Shown: piece after piece, positions 43,602 to 52,363 of the stretch
Layout of the letters: each line of letters begins with the position of its first letter
Position numbering within the stretch: the first letter of the stretch is position 1
Origin: Paenibacillus brasilensis
Lineage (GTDB): Bacteria > Bacillota > Bacilli > Paenibacillales > Paenibacillaceae
Direction of reading: 5' to 3'
Length of the DNA: 64,000 bases
Assembly (NCBI RefSeq): GCF_009363115.1
Contig: NZ_CP045298.1
Location: 5,205,501 to 5,269,500, forward strand
The notes under the pieces: generated by a model
Database searches by the model: none
Told to the model about the DNA's origin: nothing
Seen by the model: only the letters and a program-made list of their open reading frames with translations
Made by a program: the position numbers and the translations under genes

Positions 43602-45089
43602 TTACACCAAAACGGTAGCACCCATGAGGTATTTATCAACCTCACGCGCAGCTTCCCGACCTTCATTGATAGCCCACACGACAAGACTTTGTCCACGACG
43701 CATATCACCCGCAGCAAAAACCTTATCCACATTCGTAACATATTTCCCATAACGTGCTTTAACGTTGGAGCGACGGTCCGTTTCCAAACCGATTTCCTCG
43801 ACGATCGTTTGCTCAGGTCCATCAAATCCAATTGCAATCAGCGCAATCTGTGCCGGGAATATGCGCTCTGTACCCGGAATCGGTTGATAGATTTTACGTC
43901 CTGTTTCATCGACAATACGTTGAATTTGGATGGTATGCAACTCTTTCAAATTCCCGTTTTCGTCACCTACAAATTTAGTCGTCATGATGGAGAACTCACG
44001 CGGATCTTCCCCAAACAACGCCTTCGCTTCCTCCTGTGCATAATCGAGAGAATACACATTCGGAAATTGCGGCCAAGGGTTGCCAATCGGATCACGTTCC
44101 AAAGGAGCTTTAGCATGGGTACCAAATTGAGTGACACTCCGACAACCATGACGCAGAGATGTAGCTACACAGTCCGAACCCGTATCACCGCCGCCGATTA
44201 CAATGACATCCTTATCTTTAGAGGACAAATAGTTGCCATCTTCGAGATTGGAATCCAGATAGCTCTTGATGGTGCCATTCAAATAATCCATTGCATAATG
44301 AACACCATTCAAATCGCTGCCTTCAATATTGAATTCTCTTGGCTTCGTAGATCCACCACACAGTACAACTGCATCATACTCAGCAATTAACTGCTCAGTG
44401 GGGATATCTTTGCCGATTTCCGTATTTGTGATGAATTGGATACCTTCCGCCTCCAGCAAATCCACACGACGCTGTACAACCTTCTTATCCAGCTTCATGG
44501 ATGGGATTCCGTACATCAGCAATCCACCCACACGATCTGCACGCTCATATACAGTTACGCTGTGTCCTGCTTTGTTAAGCTGAGCAGCAGCAGCTAGTCC
44601 TGCCGGACCCGAGCCAACAATAGCCACTCGTTTGCCTGTACGCTTTTCTGGTGGATTAGGGACAACCCAGCCTTCCTCAAAACCTTTTTCGATAATGGCT
44701 TCCTCAATCGTCTTAATGGTAACAGACTCCCCGATCAGACCGACTGTACAGGAGCCTTCACATGGCGCTGGACAGACACGGCCTGTAAATTCCGGGAAGT
44801 TATTCGTTTTGTGCAGCCGTTCTAGCGCTTCCTTCCATAAACCACGATATACGAGATTGTTCCATTCCGGAATAAGATTATGGACCGGGCAGCCTAAAGT
44901 TGCTCCCATGATATCCATCCCCGTATGACAATAAGGAGTTCCGCAGTCCATACAACGTGCCCCTTGGGTACGCAGCTCTTCTTCAGACATATGCTTATGG
45001 AATTCTTCCCAATCCTTAATACGCTCTGCCGGGTCCCGGTCTGTAGGAAGCTGTCGTGTGTATTCCATAAATCCAGTTGGTGTAGACAT
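43602..45089 (-). CDS. gltD: Glutamate synthase small subunit GltD
   Basis: FAD- and NADPH-binding beta subunit of 495 residues that feeds electrons to GltB for converting glutamine and 2-oxoglutarate to glutamate. The N-terminal Cys clusters CMDCGTPYCH, GCPVHNLIPEWN and CPAPCEGSC bind the 4Fe-4S centres; GSGPAGLAAAAQLNKAGH is the FAD motif, and IGGGDTGSDC the NADPH-binding one. The ATG at 45089 lies 8 bp after GGGGG. The large subunit gene gltB is not adjacent, which is unusual for an intact GOGAT operon. Confidence 0.93.
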   Translation of the reverse strand: MSTPTGFMEYTRQLPTDRDPAERIKDWEEFHKHMSEEELRTQGARCMDCGTPYCHTGMDIMGATLGCPVHNLIPEWNNLVYRGLWKEALERLHKTNNFPEFTGRVCPAPCEGSCTVGLIGESVTIKTIEEAIIEKGFEEGWVVPNPPEKRTGKRVAIVGSGPAGLAAAAQLNKAGHSVTVYERADRVGGLLMYGIPSMKLDKKVVQRRVDLLEAEGIQFITNTEIGKDIPTEQLIAEYDAVVLCGGSTKPREFNIEGSDLNGVHYAMDYLNGTIKSYLDSNLEDGNYLSSKDKDVIVIGGGDTGSDCVATSLRHGCRSVTQFGTHAKAPLERDPIGNPWPQFPNVYSLDYAQEEAKALFGEDPREFSIMTTKFVGDENGNLKELHTIQIQRIVDETGRKIYQPIPGTERIFPAQIALIAIGFDGPEQTIVEEIGLETDRRSNVKARYGKYVTNVDKVFAAGDMRRGQSLVVWAINEGREAAREVDKYLMGATVLV

Positions 45090-45326
45090 GTTACGTTCCC
45101 CCATCTCTTCGCTTATGAACCCCGTTCATCCATTCAGAATTTATGCAAATTCGAATTTGTCTGTTTGTATCATGAAAGGGTCTATTCTCGTTGAATTTGA
45201 TTTATTGTATCACAATACAGCACAAAAGTGATGAAAACTTATGCAACTTTCTGCATCAACAGCCAAAAGGATTTTTTATATGGTTCATTAAATTTTCAAA
45301 TCGCTGAGGTCAAATGATTTCCATTC

Positions 45327-45815
45327 TTACTTCTTTCTTTCATAAACGATAAAGCGATAGTCATACGGGTTTCTTTCATCCTTGACTCCAGGAGTCTCAC
45401 TGACTACCTGCCAGCCATTCCAATCCAGCTCAGGAAAGGTGGTGTCCCCTTCAAAATCCTCCTCAATTCGGGTCACGATCAGCCGATCAGCATGGGGCCA
45501 AAATAGTGAATAAATCTCTGCTCCCCCGATGACCATCAGTTCTTCTTCCGCTGCCAATCGGAGTCCCTCTTCGAGTAAATGGATCACTTCCGCACCTTCT
45601 GCCTGGTAGTTCTGATCCCGGGTTAAAACCACGTTACGTCGGTTTGGCAGGCTTTTTCCTCCAAAGGATTCCCACGTCTTACGTCCCATAAGTACAGTTT
45701 TGCCCGTCGTCTGCTCTTTGAAAAAGGCCATGTCTCTTGGGATACGCCAAGGAAGCTTATTGTCCCGGCCAATCACACCATTTTGTGCCATTGCCCATAT
45801 CATCGAAATCCCCAT
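45327..45815 (-). CDS. dfrA: Dihydrofolate reductase
   Basis: A 162-residue enzyme reducing dihydrofolate to tetrahydrofolate with NADPH. Typical motifs: ISMIWAMAQNGVIGRDNKLPW at the start (acidic/indole pocket), GRKTWESFG, VLTRDQNYQ and VIGGAEIYSLFWPHADRLIVT. It lies 16 bp after thyA, a common pairing because thymidylate synthase produces dihydrofolate. RBS GAGGAGGG. Confidence 0.96.
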   Translation of the reverse strand: MGISMIWAMAQNGVIGRDNKLPWRIPRDMAFFKEQTTGKTVLMGRKTWESFGGKSLPNRRNVVLTRDQNYQAEGAEVIHLLEEGLRLAAEEELMVIGGAEIYSLFWPHADRLIVTRIEEDFEGDTTFPELDWNGWQVVSETPGVKDERNPYDYRFIVYERKK

Positions 45816-45831
45816 GCTTTCCCTCCTCTAA

Positions 45832-46626
45832 TCAGATAGCGACAGGCGCCTTGATCCCTGGGTGATACTTATAATTTTCAAAAACAAAATCCTCGTAAGT
45901 GTAATCAAAAATAGAATCCGGCTTGCGCAGAATTTTCAGCTGAGGCAACGGATAAGGCTCACGCTCCAGCTGTGTATGCACTTGCTGCATATGATTTGAA
46001 TAAATATGCACATCCCCGCCTGACCAAATAAATTCCCCCGGCTCCAAACCGCATTGCTGTGCAACCATATGCGTTAATAATGCATAACTCGCAATGTTGA
46101 ATGGCAGTCCAAGAAAGGTATCTACTGAACGCATGGTCAGCATGCAGGAAAGCTTTCCTCCAGCCACGTAGAACTGAAATACGAAATGACAAGGCGGCAG
46201 CTTCATCGATTCGATTTGGGCCACATTCCAGGCACTGACAATGTGTCGGCGTGAATCCGGATTGCTTTTAATCGACTCAATGACATTGGAAATCTGGTCA
46301 ATATACTGCCCGTCTGGCGTTTCCCACGAGCGCCATTGCGAACCATATACGGGGCCCAGATTGCCATGCTCATCCGCCCATTCATCCCAAATGGTAACTC
46401 CGTTTTCCTTAAGATAAGAAATATTCGTATCCCCCCGCAAAAACCACAGCAGCTCGTGGATAACCGATTTTAAATGTACTCTTTTGGTGGTTACCAAGGG
46501 AAAGCCCTTGGCCAGGTCAAACCGAAGCTGTCTTCCGAAAACAGATAGTGTTCCCGTCCCTGTGCGATCCTCTTTTTTTACGCCATTCTCTAAAATATCC
46601 TCCAGCAATTCCAAATAGTTGCGCAC
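45832..46626 (-). CDS. thyA: Thymidylate synthase ThyA
   Basis: A 264-residue folate-dependent enzyme converting dUMP to dTMP. Characteristic segments: RTGTGTLSVFGRQLRFDL, the catalytic-Cys region KLPPCHFVFQFYV (Cys near residue 146), MRSVDTFLGLPFNIASYALL, and the C-terminal YKYHPGIKAPVAI. The length matches the short bacterial class. The start is GTG after AAAGGAG. It is first of the thyA-dfrA operon. Confidence 0.97.
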   Translation of the reverse strand: MRNYLELLEDILENGVKKEDRTGTGTLSVFGRQLRFDLAKGFPLVTTKRVHLKSVIHELLWFLRGDTNISYLKENGVTIWDEWADEHGNLGPVYGSQWRSWETPDGQYIDQISNVIESIKSNPDSRRHIVSAWNVAQIESMKLPPCHFVFQFYVAGGKLSCMLTMRSVDTFLGLPFNIASYALLTHMVAQQCGLEPGEFIWSGGDVHIYSNHMQQVHTQLEREPYPLPQLKILRKPDSIFDYTYEDFVFENYKYHPGIKAPVAI

Positions 46627-46787
46627 TTCTTTTCTCTCCTTTAGGCATGATTTAAAGACCTAGCAGCGCTAGAATCTAATCTTGAAAAATTCGCTCTATA
46701 CCATAGCTATATTTAGTTTATCATGTACGACACTTCGTTGACCATGTACTGTTTGAATTTTCATGGTAGTCCTGAAAATCCTAAATC

Positions 46788-46838
46788 ATTAAAAAAGAGA
46801 CAAAGAACGCAGATATTGCGCTCCTTGCCTCTCTTGAA
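46788..46838 (-). terminator. Terminator of the pdh operon
   Basis: On the minus strand the arms AGAGGCAAGGAGCGC and GCGTTCTTTGTCTCT pair with a few mismatches and are followed by TTTTTT, about 40 bp past the pdhD stop. Confidence 0.75.
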
Positions 46839-46875
46839 GATGTATGAAAACCAAAAACGAGATAATGAAATGGGA

Positions 46876-48297
46876 TTAGCGACGTGGTGCCAATGCGTGG
46901 ATCGGATGACCCAGCACGACTTCCGCTGCTTCCATAACGATTTCGCCCAATGTAGGGTGAGCATGAATAGTCAGGGAGATGTCTTCGAGTGTAGCACCCA
47001 TTTCAATCGCCAGACCCAGCTCAGCAATCAGGTTGGAAGCTTCCAAACCTACGATTTGCGTACCTAGTACCAGACCCGTATCTGCGTCAGCTACGATTTT
47101 CACAAAGCCTTCAGCAGCGTTCAGGGAAACGGCACGACCGTTTGCTCCATAAGAGAACTTGCCAACTTTGACATTGTAGCCTTTTTCTTTGGCTTGAGCC
47201 TCTGTGTAACCTACGCTGGAGCACTCTGGATCTGTGAACACAACAGCCGGCATACATTTGTAGTCTACAACAGATGGTTCTCCTGCAATTGCTTCAGCGG
47301 CCACTTTGCCTTCGTAAGAAGCTTTGTGAGCCAGCGCAAGACCAGCAACGATATCGCCGATTGCAAAGATATGAGGAATGCTAGTGCGTCCTTGGTGGTC
47401 AACTTTCACCATTCCGCGCTCATCCAGTTCTACGCCGATCAGATCCAGACCCAGCTCACCGTCTGTGTTTGGACGACGTCCAACGGTTACAAGCAGGTAA
47501 TCCGCAGTTACTTCTTTGCTTTCGCCGTTAACGGAGAATTTCACCGTTACGTCTTTATCTGTTTGTTCCGCACTTTCCGCTTTAGCGCCAGTGAAGATTT
47601 CAATGCCTGTTTTCTTCATGCTTTTCGCAACGATCGAAGTCATATCTTTGTCAAAGCCAGGAAGAACAGTATCCATACCTTCAATGATGGTTACTTTGGA
47701 ACCGAATTTGGAGTACATTTGGCCAAGCTCTGCACCAATGTATCCACCACCGATAACGATCAGGCTTTTCGGAATTTCAGGCAAGTTCAATGCTTCTGTA
47801 GAAGACAGAATGCGTCCGCCAAACGGGAATGGTTTCAGTTCGATTGGACGGGAACCTGTTGCGATAATGGCGTTTTTAAAACGGTAACGTGGTGATTCAT
47901 GTTCATTGAATACACGAGCTTCGTTTTCGTTGATGAACATGCACTCACCATTGAAAACTTCAACTTTGTTGCCTTTGAGCAAGCCGCTTACGCCGCCTGT
48001 CATTTTTTTAACAACACCGTTTTTAAATTCTTGTGTTTTAGCGAAATCTACTTTTACATTCTCAGCCGTAATACCGAAGGACTCGCCGTGTTTAGCAGCT
48101 TCGTATTGGTGAGCTGCAGAGATCAAAGCTTTGGATGGAATACATCCACGGTTCAGACAGACACCGCCCAGCTCAGATTTGTCAACGATCAATACGCTTT
48201 GTCCCAATTGTGCGGCACGGATGGCAGCTACATAGCCGCCAGGACCCGCACCGATAACCAATGTGTCAATATCCAGAGAAGCGTCTCCTACTACCAT
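46876..48297 (-). CDS. pdhD: Dihydrolipoyl dehydrogenase (E3)
   Basis: FAD- and NAD-dependent E3 of 473 residues that reoxidises dihydrolipoyl groups of E2. It shows GAGPGGYVAAIRAAQLG (FAD), the redox disulfide GGVCLNRGCIPSKA (about residues 44-57), VIGGGYIGAELGQMY (NAD) and the C-terminal His-Glu dyad region HAHPTLGEIVMEAAE. It begins 3 bp after pdhC, with GGAGGTG overlapping the pdhC end. Last gene of the pyruvate dehydrogenase operon. Confidence 0.96.
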   Translation of the reverse strand: MVVGDASLDIDTLVIGAGPGGYVAAIRAAQLGQSVLIVDKSELGGVCLNRGCIPSKALISAAHQYEAAKHGESFGITAENVKVDFAKTQEFKNGVVKKMTGGVSGLLKGNKVEVFNGECMFINENEARVFNEHESPRYRFKNAIIATGSRPIELKPFPFGGRILSSTEALNLPEIPKSLIVIGGGYIGAELGQMYSKFGSKVTIIEGMDTVLPGFDKDMTSIVAKSMKKTGIEIFTGAKAESAEQTDKDVTVKFSVNGESKEVTADYLLVTVGRRPNTDGELGLDLIGVELDERGMVKVDHQGRTSIPHIFAIGDIVAGLALAHKASYEGKVAAEAIAGEPSVVDYKCMPAVVFTDPECSSVGYTEAQAKEKGYNVKVGKFSYGANGRAVSLNAAEGFVKIVADADTGLVLGTQIVGLEASNLIAELGLAIEMGATLEDISLTIHAHPTLGEIVMEAAEVVLGHPIHALAPRR

Positions 48298-48300
48298 TGA

Positions 48301-49923
48301 TTACACCTCCATAACAAGCAGCTCAGGGTTAGCGAGCAGCTGTTTGATATAGTTCATGAAGTTTTGAGCAGTTGCACCGTCAATAATACGGTGGTCAAAG
48401 CTCAGAGAAAGAGCCATTACTGGAGCAGCAACAATTTCACCGTTTTTCACAACTGCTTTTTCACTGATACGACCAGTTCCCAAAATCGCAACTTCAGGGA
48501 AGTTGATGATTGGAGTAAAGAACATACCGCCTGCAGAACCGATGTTCGTGATGGAAATGGTGCTTCCTCTCATTTCGTTCGCAGCCAATTTTCCATCACG
48601 ACCGCGTACAGCCAGATCACGAATGGAATCAGCGATCATCCAGATACTCTTACGATCAGCATCTTTGATAACAGGAACGATTAAGCCGTTGTCTGTATCT
48701 GTAGCAATACCGATGTTGTAGTATTTTTTGTAGACGATTTCGTTTGCTTCTTCGTCGATCGAGGCATTCAGAGCCGGGAATTGACGGGAAGCGGCAACCA
48801 AAGCTTTTACGATGAATGGCAAGTATGTTACTTTTGTGCCTTTCTTCTCAGCAATTGGTTTCATACGAGTACGGAAAGCAACCAGCTCAGTTACATCCAC
48901 TTCGTCCATAATTGTAACGTGTGGAGCCGTGTAGGCCGATTTAACCATGGCATTGGAAATAGCTTTACGGATACCTTTAAACGGTACGCGCTCTTCCTCA
49001 GCACGTGGATCTGCTGCTGGTGCGGATGGCGCTGCAGCTTTCGCCTCTTTTTTAGCTGGCTCTTGTGCTTTTGCAGCTTCTTTCGCTACTGGTGCAGCCG
49101 CTTGGCCCCCACCATTTTTGAAAGCTTCTACATCTTCTCTAGTGATTTTACCGTTTTTGCCGGAGCCGCTCACTTGAGCGATGTTTACACCTTGCTCACG
49201 TGCAAATTTGCGTACGCTAGGAGTAGCCAGCACGTCTTTGTTTGTTGCAGCAGGAGTTGCAGCTGGTTTTGTGTTAGCTCCGCCTTGTGCAGCATCCTGT
49301 TCTTGTTTAGCAGCAGCTGGTGCTTCTTCTTGTTCAGGAAGCTCACCCTCTGCAGCAATTACAGCTACGACTTGACCTACGTTAAAGATGTCTCCGTCTT
49401 TAGCAAATACTTCTTGAACTGTGCCGTTGACTGGACATGGAACTTCAACTACAGCCTTGTCATTTTGTACTTCCATGATGATATCTTCATCTGTTACTTT
49501 GTCGCCAGGCTTGATGTGCATCTTGATGATTTCGCCTTCGTGAAGACCTTCGCCCAGTTCAGGGAATTTATATTCAAATCTAGCTGTACCTGCAGCTCCG
49601 CCTTGTGCAGCAGCACTTGGCTCAGGACTGGCAGTTGCTGCAGCTGGTGCTTCTGGTGCATCTTCTTGTTCAGGAAGTTCACCTTCTGCATCAATTACAG
49701 CTACGACTTGACCTACATTGAAGATATCTCCGTCTTTGGCAAATACTTCTTGAACTGTGCCGTTGACTGGACATGGAACTTCAACTACAGCCTTGTCATT
49801 TTGTACTTCCATGATGATATCTTCATCTGTTACTTTGTCGCCGGGCTTGATGTGCATCTTGATGATTTCGCCTTCGTGAAGACCTTCACCCAGCTCCGGG
49901 AATTTATATTCAAATTTTGCCAC
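48301..49923 (-). CDS. pdhC: Pyruvate dehydrogenase E2, dihydrolipoyl acetyltransferase with two lipoyl domains
   Basis: Core of the complex, 540 residues. Two lipoyl domains (about 3-80 and 115-192) carry lipoylated Lys44 and Lys156 in QNDKAVVEV and are nearly identical. Ala/Pro-rich linkers, a peripheral-subunit-binding domain (about 236-272, TPSVRKFAREQGVNIAQV) and the catalytic acetyltransferase domain (about 310-540) follow, with the His-Asp motif FDHRIIDGATAQNF at the end. The start is GTG after GGGAGG. It lies 34 bp downstream of pdhB. B. subtilis PdhC has a single lipoyl domain, so the duplication is notable. Confidence 0.95.
   Translation of the reverse strand: MAKFEYKFPELGEGLHEGEIIKMHIKPGDKVTDEDIIMEVQNDKAVVEVPCPVNGTVQEVFAKDGDIFNVGQVVAVIDAEGELPEQEDAPEAPAAATASPEPSAAAQGGAAGTARFEYKFPELGEGLHEGEIIKMHIKPGDKVTDEDIIMEVQNDKAVVEVPCPVNGTVQEVFAKDGDIFNVGQVVAVIAAEGELPEQEEAPAAAKQEQDAAQGGANTKPAATPAATNKDVLATPSVRKFAREQGVNIAQVSGSGKNGKITREDVEAFKNGGGQAAAPVAKEAAKAQEPAKKEAKAAAPSAPAADPRAEEERVPFKGIRKAISNAMVKSAYTAPHVTIMDEVDVTELVAFRTRMKPIAEKKGTKVTYLPFIVKALVAASRQFPALNASIDEEANEIVYKKYYNIGIATDTDNGLIVPVIKDADRKSIWMIADSIRDLAVRGRDGKLAANEMRGSTISITNIGSAGGMFFTPIINFPEVAILGTGRISEKAVVKNGEIVAAPVMALSLSFDHRIIDGATAQNFMNYIKQLLANPELLVMEV
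49327..49578 (-). repeat. Second lipoyl-domain repeat in pdhC
   Basis: Encodes residues 116-199 and is a near-identical direct repeat of 49666-49914 (residues 4-86, offset 112 codons). The two differ at only a few bases over about 250 bp. Confidence 0.9.
49666..49914 (-). repeat. First lipoyl-domain repeat in pdhC
   Basis: Partner of 49327-49578. Protein identity is almost complete from FEYKFPELGEGLHEG to EGELPEQE; differences are limited to the ends. Confidence 0.9.
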
Positions 49924-49957
49924 ATTTAAAACCTCCCAAATTTACGGTGTGCTTTAA

Positions 49958-50938
49958 TTAAAATTCCAATACTTTATTAACCGCATCAATGATACGTGTT
50001 GGCGTTGGCAACCAAGTATCTTCAATTTGAGCAAAAGGATAAACGGTATCTGGACCTGCTACACGCAGAACTGGTGCTTCCAGGTGCAGAATTGCTTTTT
50101 CGTTAATTTGTGCAATTACTTCAGCAGCTACGCCGGAGCTCTTTTGCGCTTCCTGAACAACGATAGCACGATTTGTTTTTTGAATGGACGCAACGATCGT
50201 ATCAATGTCAATCGGGCTAATCGTACGCAAATCAATGATTTCCACTTTGATGCCTTTTGTTTTTTCCAGCTCATCAGCAGCTTTGATCGAAGTGTGTACC
50301 ATCATACCGTAAGTAATGATCGTCACATCGGAGCCTTCACGAACCACGTTAGCTTTGCCCAGTTCAACGGTGTAATCATTCTCAGGAACCTCAGCACGGA
50401 ATGCATGGTACAGGTTCAAATGCTCCATGAAAAATACTGGATCGTTATCGCGAATAGACGCAATCATAAGGCCTTTTGCATCATAAGGGTTGGAAGGAAC
50501 AACAACCTTGATACCAGGTGTTTGAGCCAAAAGCCCTTCCAGGGAATCTGTATGCAGCTCGGCTGCCTTAACACCGCCACCGAAAGGCGTACGGAATACG
50601 ATTGGAGAATTGTAGCGTCCACCGGAACGGTAACGCATACGAGATGCTTGAATCGCCATTTGGTCGAGTGCTTCAAAGATAAAGCCTACGAACTGGATTT
50701 CAGCTACAGGGCGGAAGCCTTGGATACCCAGACCCACAGCAAGACCCCCGATTGCGGATTCCGCCAGCGGAGTATCGAATACACGTTCTTCGCCAAACTC
50801 TTTTTGCAAACCTTCTGTTGCGCGGAATACGCCACCTACATGACCTACGTCTTCACCGAAAAGCAGGACGTTAGGGTCGCGTTTCAACTCTACGCGCAGT
50901 GCGTCACGAATCGCTTCTTTCATGTTCATTTGTGCCAT
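49958..50938 (-). CDS. pdhB: Pyruvate dehydrogenase E1 beta subunit
   Basis: A 326-residue subunit of the thiamine-diphosphate-dependent E1. Conserved segments are LLFGEDVGHVGGVFRATEGLQ (includes the Glu that activates the cofactor), DTPLAESAIGGLAVGLGIQG, FRTPFGGGVKAAELHTDSLEG and VVVQEAQKSSGVAAEV. The ATG at 50938 is chosen because an ATG 9 bp upstream is only 2 bp from AAGGAGG. Its partner pdhA lies 101 bp upstream, with a hairpin between them. Confidence 0.96.
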   Translation of the reverse strand: MAQMNMKEAIRDALRVELKRDPNVLLFGEDVGHVGGVFRATEGLQKEFGEERVFDTPLAESAIGGLAVGLGIQGFRPVAEIQFVGFIFEALDQMAIQASRMRYRSGGRYNSPIVFRTPFGGGVKAAELHTDSLEGLLAQTPGIKVVVPSNPYDAKGLMIASIRDNDPVFFMEHLNLYHAFRAEVPENDYTVELGKANVVREGSDVTIITYGMMVHTSIKAADELEKTKGIKVEIIDLRTISPIDIDTIVASIQKTNRAIVVQEAQKSSGVAAEVIAQINEKAILHLEAPVLRVAGPDTVYPFAQIEDTWLPTPTRIIDAVNKVLEF

Positions 50939-51000
50939 TTGCTTCATTTCCTCCTTAAACATTGACAGATCAGTTTCAGTTCAGGTCCAATTGAAAAGCA

Positions 51001-51035
51001 GACCGGAACGGGATGCGGCCCGGTCTTTTTCAAGC
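51001..51035. terminator. Intercistronic hairpin between pdhA and pdhB
   Basis: GACCGG / CCGGTC arms with GC-rich inner pairs around a 12-nt loop. The T-run is better on the plus strand, so on the pdh transcript it may act as an mRNA processing or attenuation element rather than a full terminator. Confidence 0.5.
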
Positions 51036-51039
51036 TCAA

Positions 51040-52107
51040 TTATTTAAAATCAGCCTTTTGTTCTTCCAGATGCTTAGGCGTTTTTTCGAACATGCTGTCG
51101 ATCAGGCCTGGGATGGTCATTTTTTCTGTTTTCTCGGCTTTTTTGATCTCTTCGTTCACTTTCGCTTTAGCTTCTTCTTTTACACGAGCTGTATCTTCTT
51201 CAGTCCACAGACCTTTTTTCTCAAGGTATTTCGCAAAACGGGCAATTGGATCTTTTGCGTTCCATTCGCCTTCTTCTTCTTTGGTACGATATTTCGTTGC
51301 ATCATCAGAAAGGGAATGCGGGCGGAAACGATATGTTACCGCTTCAATCAGTGTAGCACCTTCGCCGTTGCGTCCACGCTCTGCGGCTTCTTGAACAGCC
51401 TTGATAACTGCAAGCACGTCCATACCGTCAATTTTCACGCCTTTAATACCAGCAGCAACCGCTTTGTGAGCGATCGAAAGAGCAGCGGTTTGCTTCGCAA
51501 ATGGAGTCGTGATGGCGTAGCCATTGTTTTGCACGAAGAAAATAACTGGCAGCTTGTATACACCAGCATAGTTCAGACCTTCGTAGAAGTCGCCTTCAGA
51601 AGAACCGCCGTCACCTGTATATGTAATGACGACTTGTTTTTGTTTTTTCAGCTTGTAGCCCATCGCAATACCCATAGCGTGCAGAATTTGCGCGCCAATA
51701 ATGATTTGCGGCATCAATACGTTAACACCGTCCGGTACTTGACCGCCGTGTTGATGACCACGGGAATACAAGAAAGCTTGGTATAAAGGCAGGCCATGCC
51801 AAACGAGTTGCGGAATATCGCGGTAGCCTGGAGCAATAAAGTCTTCTTTTTGGAGTGCAAATTCACTACCAACCATTGTTGCTTCTTGTCCGGATACCGG
51901 AGCGTAGAAGCCGAGACGTCCTTGACGGCCCAAGTTAACGGCACGATCATCCCAAGTACGAGTAAATACCATGCGATACATAATTTCTTTCAATTGATCA
52001 TCTGTAAGTTTAGGCAATTTATCTTTATTGATAATTTCACCATCCGGAGAAAGTACGGACAGAGCCTCAACTTCCTCTGTGTACACTTCATAAGGAACCT
52101 TGCTCAT
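51040..52107 (-). CDS. pdhA: Pyruvate dehydrogenase E1 alpha subunit
   Basis: A 355-residue subunit that binds thiamine diphosphate through the GDGGSSEGDFYEGLNYAG motif (about residues 168-185). FYAPVSGQEATMVGSEFAL and the phosphorylation-loop-like RFRPHSLSDDATKYR are also present. The ATG at 52107 follows GAGGTG; a GTG 9 bp upstream lies inside that site. First gene of pdhABCD, with a clear promoter upstream. Confidence 0.96.
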   Translation of the reverse strand: MSKVPYEVYTEEVEALSVLSPDGEIINKDKLPKLTDDQLKEIMYRMVFTRTWDDRAVNLGRQGRLGFYAPVSGQEATMVGSEFALQKEDFIAPGYRDIPQLVWHGLPLYQAFLYSRGHQHGGQVPDGVNVLMPQIIIGAQILHAMGIAMGYKLKKQKQVVITYTGDGGSSEGDFYEGLNYAGVYKLPVIFFVQNNGYAITTPFAKQTAALSIAHKAVAAGIKGVKIDGMDVLAVIKAVQEAAERGRNGEGATLIEAVTYRFRPHSLSDDATKYRTKEEEGEWNAKDPIARFAKYLEKKGLWTEEDTARVKEEAKAKVNEEIKKAEKTEKMTIPGLIDSMFEKTPKHLEEQKADFK

Positions 52108-52160
52108 TTTCTTCACCTCAACAAAAAAATTTGAATATCAAGCTCCGCTGTTATAGGATT

Positions 52161-52190
52161 ATTATACACCTGTTATATTGCTTGCGTCAA
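52161..52190 (-). promoter_or_regulatory. Sigma-A promoter of the pdh operon
   Basis: Minus-strand -35 TTGACG (52185-52190) and -10 TATAAT (52161-52166) are separated by 18 bp, with the -10 about 53 bp upstream of the pdhA ATG. Confidence 0.75.
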
Positions 52191-52363
52191 AGATTTAGTT
52201 ATTTTTTTTGAGTTTGCCACATTTTTGTGCATGTAACAGGTGATTGTTTTTACTATAACAGCTTAGTACATGATTGAAATTTTAAACATCTATTGCAATC
52301 AGGGTAATCTTAACTTATTGTGATCCCGAATGCAAAATAATACACCGAGAAAGGTGACGAAAA

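Noticed and set aside
48781..49929. Plus-strand frame of 382 codons opposite pdhC
   Set aside because: Cys/Phe/Ser-rich antisense translation of the repetitive E2 gene; it mirrors the duplicated lipoyl domains and has no start signals.
50027..51786. Two long plus-strand frames opposite pdhB and pdhA
   Set aside because: Shadows of highly conserved genes with biased codons; no ribosome binding sites and no recognisable domains.
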